A stretch of DNA of 64,000 nt from positions 248,001 to 312,000 of the forward strand of contig QANY01009387.1 of the NCBI GenBank assembly GCA_003255025.1. Direction: 5' to 3'. This document shows positions 57,821-64,000 of the stretch, piece by piece. The notes beneath the pieces were generated by a model. It saw nothing but the letters and a program-made list of their open reading frames with translations, was not told the DNA's origin and made no database searches. Origin of the DNA: Datisca glomerata. Its lineage: Eukaryota > Streptophyta > Magnoliopsida > Cucurbitales > Datiscaceae. Every line of letters starts with the position of its first letter. Position 1 is the first letter of the stretch. Both the position numbers and the translations under genes were made by a program.

Positions 57821-60036
57821 TGTCGGTTGTCGCGCGTGTGCGCGACGAAAGCGTGTGGCGCGTGGCCATTTAAAAAATTTAACTTTTAATAAAGATTAAA
57901 TTTTTTAATAAAATAAAACTTGTGGAACGCCATGATAACTGAATAAAATTTTTTTATTGAAAACTTTTTTTCAATCAGTCAAGATCCATTATATATTTAT
58001 ACATTAAATCTACAACATACAAGGTTAGGAATCATATACCTCTTGTAGCCTATATCATGCGTTCTTGCAAAATTGATCGATCCTCCGTCCCACAAAATAG
58101 TTTCAACGATCAGTAGACTCTGAAATCTACACCAAGATCTTTCAAGTCAATCCTCGACGCACTATGATATGTGTGGGCACGTAGAATATTACAAGACACA
58201 TTTTATGTCTCTACATATACTCAACACATGATATATAGAGATTTACTGAGAATGACTTTAGTGAGATGATTTTTTAAAAGAACGCGATGATTATTCTAGA
58301 GATTTGATTAAGTTTTAATCGCAGGAAAAAATACTCTGACATTAACTGTGTTCTCTATTCAATTCTTGATGAACTGATTCATCAACTGAGGCCATTAGAA
58401 TAATATATGTATATTTTTTAGATAATGGTGTATCAGATATTTAGAGATAATTAAAATTTAATATTTAATTTTAAATTGTCAAATACAGTCAGACCCACTG
58501 TATAATGGTGCACAACTGCAGTGCCACACAACATTGCAGTTAGTGTAAATCATCATAGTGCCTCACGACACTGTGTGTTACGCCACACTGTAGTTCCATG
58601 TGGCACTACAACAGTCCATGGTGATCTATGATTCCCAAACATTGATCGACACATGGCAATTACTATAAATTAAATATTTATTTAATCAAATAAATATCTA
58701 AACATTAGTTAATTCAAAACTAACATAATTGATTATCCCTATCAACTAAATTATCTGTTATTTCACAAATAATAGATTTAGTTGATTCAAATTATTATCT
58801 AATAATAATTTAATTACCTAATTTTATAAATTAGATATTTTGTCTCACTTACCAAAAATTAAAAAAATAATCGATAATTACTTATGTATATAATTTCCAA
58901 AAATTATATTTATGTATATAAATAATTTAATTAATTAATGACACATAATTATCTCATAATTATATACTTGTCCCAGAATTAAAATTCTTTTGCAAGTCAG
59001 TCTTTTTCTCATGTCCTGAAATCTTCACACCCTAGACTGCATGGTATAGAGGTGACTTGAGAACCATGGACCTATAATTCTAAGCTCCAATAAATCAGAT
59101 GATTAATTAAACTCTTTAATTAAATAATCTTATTTATTAGTTCCATTATTACTCCACTATAAATATGAAATTGAACTCTTAGTGATTATAAAATGTATTT
59201 ACAGAGTATTCTTATATAGTCCACTAATATAATCATTTTATGTAGTTTTGTTCTCCAATTATTGGTTTGTAAATTAGAGCTGGTCAAAATTATCGTTTTA
59301 CCCCTCAAATACCTCTTCATCCTTAAGTATCATTAATCCACTAGTGGATGACTAATTTATAATTTTATTATAAATTTAAGTTCAATAACCATTCAGTTTC
59401 ATAATTAACACTTAAGGGAACCAATATACGATCCGTTAGAAAAACTTAAATTTCAAATCTTACAAGAGCATGTTCCCAGCCATCCACATCACTGAATCTC
59501 CAAAATAAAAGTCACTCGCACGTTTTACAAACAAACCTTAATGAGTGAATCAAAAGATACAATAAACATGTATAGAAATTCATGACTACTCAGGATTCAG
59601 ATTGATCTGCATATGATCATCGAATTGATGTTTATTAAATTTTTATGATAAACGACACGTTGATAAAAATATTAATTCACATCGGGCCAGTCATATATAA
59701 TCTCATTATATAAAGTACCTCCTCTTAGATGTCTATATGCATCAATGATCCGGATCTAGATCACACGCATTCATAATGTTTAGTGAACTGTACTAGCAAC
59801 CATTCATTAGAGATTTCATACTTTAACATGTTGCTGACAATTTTATTCATTATCTATGATCTTAATTCTCTCGTACTAATACAAGGTCACAGTCTCATTA
59901 ATGAATATGAAATTTTAGATATTTATATAAATTATTCAACAATAATTTAAAATAACAATTATAAGAAAAATATAATTCTCATTAAATTTCATATCAAAAT
60001 GTCAATACACATGTTTTGAGGGTATAACCTCCAACA
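57821..60036 (-). repeat. 5' LTR of the copia element
   Basis: 2216 bp, minus strand TGTTGGAGGTTATACCCTC (60036) to CAACCGACA (57821). It matches the left LTR along its whole length with substitutions and small indels. No well-defined TATA box was chosen. Confidence 0.88.
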
Positions 60037-60041
60037 AAATA

Positions 60042-61404
60042 TTCATCGCAAGCCTTGATGCCTCCAGAAGGAAGAACATCTCCAAAATGGCGCTTATAAT
60101 GGCGGGTGATCATCAGATCTAATAAAGATACGCTATACATCAACGGCTATGCGCTATTGAATGTATAATTGGCATTTTTACGGTATCTGCGCTAAGTTGC
60201 CGCCACATAATCAACTTTTGACCAATCAATAGGTAAGAAACATATCGTTGTTGAGCTAGAAAAATGACAACCGTGGGATGAAATCTGACAGTTTAAGATA
60301 AAACCATAAATGATGAATAGTATTCCCTGTTATGTAGCAACGAACGAGAATATTCTAGAATATTTTTGTTACTATTCATGTATAAATAGGGGTCAACGTA
60401 ACCTTAAAAAGTACATTGAAAGTAATTAGAGCATTCATTGAGTTAATGTCTCTCATATTCTGCTTTATTTTGTTTACCTTCGACATTCTTTTTGTTACAC
60501 TGTAAAAATCTTTTACAATTCTCATACATAAAAAAATTATTGGAGTCATGTGCTTGAGGTTGAAGTCAATAATTTATATCTTGACTCGTGTAAAAAATTG
60601 AGAATATTCGAGCCCGTGAGATCAGGAGCATTTATACTTTACGCCAAGTGGTTCCCTAGCTTTAGGAAAATTTTAGTAGGTGCAACTTATAATTATATAA
60701 TTAGTCATCAATAATTGTAGTTCAAATTTTGCACCCCAATTTAACTAATATCATTGTAGATTTCAGTGGAAATAATCTAATGTTGTAAAGTTTAATATCA
60801 CTTACTTTACAATTTTGTAATTAAGCATTAGGTTTTACAAATCAGCTAGTTATAAAGCATCTCAACCTATAATAAAATATATATTTCCCCTTCCAAAACA
60901 ATTTAACACAAAAATTGTTTGAAATTTCTAAGATTAATGTATTTATATAGTAACTGGAAGCAGTTGCATAACGCACATAACGTAAACTTTGTTGGCAAAA
61001 ATGTGAATTAAATAGTTATTTTCATTTTGAGATATCACTTTGAGGTTCGATTTTGAGTGGGATGCAATCCTATTTATGGCCATGATGGATTTATGTTCTC
61101 GTCATAACAATGAAATTAAATACTCATGTGGTCAAAACAGTAATCGGCTGACTGAGAAGTTGATGCTCAACGTTTATCCGTTGATTTGAAAAAAATAGCA
61201 GGCAAGTGTAATGCCCACGTTGTAAAAGGATGAACACCCATTCTTATATATATATATATATATATATATGTTTGCCTTCACCAAGTGGGTAATCATGTAT
61301 AGCCAAGCTCTCTCACGCACTGGCGCGGGAAGGAGCAAATCTGAGTGTCTGGCGGGATTAATCCAGAGCTTCTGGGCTTGAACTTGTGTGCAAGCGTGAC
61401 TTGA
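60042..61404. other. Non-coding spacer with LTR- or viral-type core promoter
   Basis: No gene is seen. TATTCATGTATAAATAGGGG (60375-60394) is a strong TATA-box context, followed by GTACATTGAAAGTAATTAG and a T/C-rich stretch, a layout typical of retroelement or pararetroviral promoters. A (TA)n microsatellite lies at 61244-61269. The rest is unassigned; it is the DNA into which the copia element inserted. Confidence 0.4.
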
Positions 61405-61989
61405 CACTACTATAAAAAAGAGTTTTTATAACAGTGAATACCCGTTATGTATAGGAATTTTATGACGGTGAATACCCGTCGTAAAAGGGTATACACGATG
61501 GAGATTCACCGTCGTCTAGGTAAGAATCATGTAATGTTTTTTACATTATATGACTGCAGGAAAAAAAACCATCATAACATATCATATTTTTACAATGAGG
61601 GTATTTTGAATCAACGCCATAACTGGTCAACCCTACCACGACACTTCTGGAGACAAACGTTGTGTTCTTTTTCTATGCCGTCATAAATCATAAATAGATT
61701 GACGATGGCAGTTATATATAATGTCATGAGAAAGGAAGCATTGTTGTGTTTTCTTGAAATTTTTATGACGGTTTCCTCTACTACCATCGTAAAAAAGTTA
61801 ACACCACCATAACCTTCTTCCTTATTATGACGTTTTATTTTTCAAGTCATGTAATTTATTGTATTTATTACGACGTTATGTGTATTTACCGTCGTGGTAG
61901 ATTTCCCTTTTTTACTTCAATTTTTATATCTACTGTCGTAGTACTGCTATTAATTTTTTTTATTCCATCATAAAAATTTACCTCAATCT

Positions 61990-63080
61990 AATTACAATTG
62001 ATTTGAAAATATCAATCAAATTAATAAAACCAAACGCAAAACATTAAACTCTCAGGATTTATATACTATCAATAAAATATGATAAGTCATAAGGCAATAT
62101 TCAATAGATACATCAGAAGAAAATAGGGGAAAAGAAAAAGAAATCCAAGATTTTTATGAATCTTACTGTACCAGCTGAAAAAAAATGTTTACTCTATCGG
62201 CAAATGGTACAGTCTTTGGTCCCAATTTTAACTCTCCAACCCATGTTCTGAGTCCTTCTTACAACTGCCCTATTATGTGGCTGCCAATATGGCTGAAATT
62301 ACCCAAATAAGAAGAGTTCAGAGATTGATAGTAAAGCAACTACAATATAATTGTTTGGGGCAATAACTGTCAATGCAACAATAATACATATAATTACATA
62401 TATAGAAACTCTTTATATGATATATTACTATCATAAATTTGCAAATCATCCCCTTCTAATATGATTGTATCTTCATTAATATCATGATTTGATCATAACA
62501 TGATCAACACTTGCATCATCATCATCGTAAACTCAAAACCCATTAAAAACAATCAAAAACATAAATGCAGAAATTAACCAAACTCACCAAAGAAAGCACC
62601 AATAATATAAATTCAAATGGTTCCCATTGATATTGTTTCCAGCCAACCACCCCCCACTTGCTGTAACCTTTTTAGTAGCAGCGTTCATAATCTTCACTAG
62701 AATCGAACTGCAAAAATACCTAAAGCCATTGAACTCCACAGAAAGCAAGTTGATATTGACTTAAGACCCTTTGGAGAGCGATTAACAGAATTAAAAGTCC
62801 TAGTATAATTGTTTGCACCACTAATGCCCCTAGAGATCAGATATACAAATACCAAAAAAGAAATCAGTCTAATATTTACATTATCCAAGTAAAGAAATCA
62901 ATCTAGATCTGATTTACTTATGGAGTTTGTACTTTATCTCATGCTACACATTATCCAAGAACATAAAGAGATCAATATACAAATACCACAAAAGAAATCA
63001 GTCTAGTCTATACATATATAAAAAGAACACGGTTAAAAGCAATAAGTAAATCAGATCAGGAATAACATTCGCTTTCATTA
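61990..63080. other. CACTA interior without recognised gene
   Basis: The minus-strand frame at 62697-62888 (63 codons, hydrophobic start LISFLVFVYLISRGISG) has no recognised motif. ATACAAATACCA-AAAAGAAATCAGTCTA occurs twice (near 62841 and 62975), a short direct repeat. Otherwise nothing is seen. Confidence 0.4.
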
Positions 63081-63084
63081 GATC

Positions 63085-63660
63085 TTAATTTGTGCCTAGA
63101 TTCAGCATCCTTTTGAAACAAAATACATGAATCCTCCTTGAGCTGACACTTTTCAAGAGCCTATATAAAAAAGTCATATAATCTATGCAAATGATACGGT
63201 CTAGCACGACAAGTTGGGCAAATCTGTAAATCGTCTTGAGATCCCGTGACATATCAACAGTCGAGACATTTTTCATAAATTTCTTCTTCTTCATCGATTT
63301 CTCCTAGATATACAAAAAAACATTTCATGCACAGTCCTTACAACTTACACATAACTAACATTAAATTATATATATTAAAGTATTACCATTTTTCTATTAA
63401 TTGGATGCTCAGGCCAAGCCACGTAGGATCCAACAACTTATCCTACAGTCAACAGTTCATTACCAACTGGAGTAGGTAGGGGTGCGTCAATTATTATGGC
63501 CGAATCAATAGAGACGCACATTCCCTTCTCCAACGGGGACTCCATCAATGCTTGCATCGGGTCCATTGAGTCAATTATCAGACCATGTGCAACAATACAC
63601 AAACAATTTACATAATTTTCCCTAAAGTAATCTAACACGTCCTTAATATATGTGCGCGTA
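63085..63660 (-). pseudogene. CACTA-associated coding remnant, Ulp1-region-like
   Basis: Minus strand 63438-63638 gives a 66-codon frame with ESPLEKGMCVSIDSAIIIDA then PLPTPVGNELLTVG; past a stop the reading continues VAWPEHPI. The pattern (P-x-P-x-G-x-x-L-x-T-V-G followed by V-A-W-P) resembles a segment found in long CACTA proteins that also carry a Ulp1-type cysteine protease. 63085-63294 (DLKTIYRFAQLVVLDR, IHVFCFKRM) would follow it. The protease catalytic residues are not visible in the window. Identification is from memory of the pattern and is uncertain. Confidence 0.4.
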
Positions 63661-64000
63661 TTTAAAAAGAAACTTAATAATTAAACTATACATTTTCAAA
63701 AAAAATCATGGGGATAGGCATCACATCCTTCTGTTTGGAGCAACTTGCCTTACCTGATGGAGGTGTCTCTTTCTAAGTACTTTTAAATTTCTCTTCCAAC
63801 TCTTTGTATTTTTCTTTCTACATCAGTTTATCCTCATTCGTCTCCCTCAAATTTTTTCATATTCGATCTTAGAATTTTTTTTAAGAAGTTGAAAGTATGA
63901 TGTTGGATTAATAAAACTTCTACACCTCTGACTCTGCCTCCATGCGCAGGAGTGCCCAGAGCCAAGGTAAGTGTTTAGGAACTAAGGGGGTGTGACCGTG

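Larger units (their letters stand above)
50228..60041 (-). mobile_element. Complete but inactive Ty1/copia LTR retrotransposon
   Basis: LTRs at 50233-52392 and 57821-60036 begin and end TG...CA and are flanked by AAATA on both sides (50228-50232 and 60037-60041), a 5-bp target duplication. Minus orientation is shown by the primer-binding site TGGTATCTGAACGG (57805-57818, one base inside the right LTR) and the polypurine tract AAGGAAGTGGGAGAT (52393-52407) beside the left LTR. Internal order on the minus strand is a long leader, gag, protease, integrase, reverse transcriptase and RNase H, the copia order. The LTRs differ by many substitutions and several indels and every gene is interrupted, so the insertion is old. 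Its LTR family also left the fragment at 3941-5403. Confidence 0.9.
61405..64000 (-). mobile_element. CACTA transposon end, continuing off the right edge
   Basis: CACTACTATAAAAAAGAG starts at 61405, a CACTA terminus. The next ~600 bases carry subterminal repeats based on TTTATGACGGTG, CCGTCGTAAAAG, TTACGACG and ACCGTCGTGG in both directions. Coding remnants at 63085-63640 read towards this terminus on the minus strand, so it is the 3' end. Other end and target duplication are outside the window. The motif set (GACGGT) differs from that of the 40-49 kb element (GCGACGAAA), so they belong to different CACTA families. Confidence 0.65.

Noticed and set aside
1..64000. Bacterial operon, CRISPR array, toxin-antitoxin or phage system
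   Set aside because: Spliced plant genes and plant transposons throughout; no spacer-repeat array, Shine-Dalgarno spacing or compact gene clusters. The regular repeats at 19.8-21.9 kb are degenerate and lack unique spacers.

Overview
The window is AT-rich nuclear DNA from a flowering plant, most likely a eudicot; I cannot name the species. The evidence is spliced genes with GT-AG introns, two genes whose proteins resemble Arabidopsis families (the PX-domain EREX/EREL family and a small CUE-domain family), and a dense, nested mix of plant transposons. I found no bacterial-type operon, CRISPR array or rRNA gene.

Layout. 1-6.3 kb: nested Ty1/copia material on the minus strand: one full LTR (296-2248) whose body lies off the left edge, an older element split into RT/RNase H and gag halves, and an LTR piece between the halves. 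6.9-15.3 kb: two decayed, same-direction copies of a pararetrovirus-like (Caulimoviridae-type) polyprotein, one carrying a non-viral exon-like segment. 16.3-19.1 kb: a LINE 3' fragment, then AT-rich DNA with segmental duplications. 19.2-22.4 kb: a decayed Mutator-like (MULE) transposase gene with two blocks of an unusual self-complementary minisatellite. 22.5-23.1 kb: a CACTA transposase fragment.

23.9-34.75 kb: the main host gene, a ten-exon EREX/EREL-like PX protein (predicted 782 aa, plus strand). Its introns hold a SINE-like element, a third pararetrovirus copy in sense orientation, a LINE fragment and a terminal-inverted-repeat element. 35.7-37.5 kb: the second host gene, a five-exon CUE-domain protein (263 aa, minus strand), convergent with the first. 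Both reading frames are continuous across all inferred splice sites.

38.6-40.14 kb: a second MULE transposase relic, cut off by a CACTA element at 40148-49284 with matching termini and a 3-bp target duplication. That CACTA carries a broken TNP2-like gene and a better preserved TNPA-like gene. 50233-60036: a complete but dead Ty1/copia element on the minus strand, with both LTRs, primer-binding site, polypurine tract and 5-bp target duplication. 60.0-61.4 kb: non-coding DNA with a promoter-like TATA segment. 61405 to the right edge: the end of a third CACTA element with Ulp1-region-like coding remnants.

Only the two host genes look functional. All assignments come from reading the sequence and from remembered family motifs; no database search or computed alignment was run.
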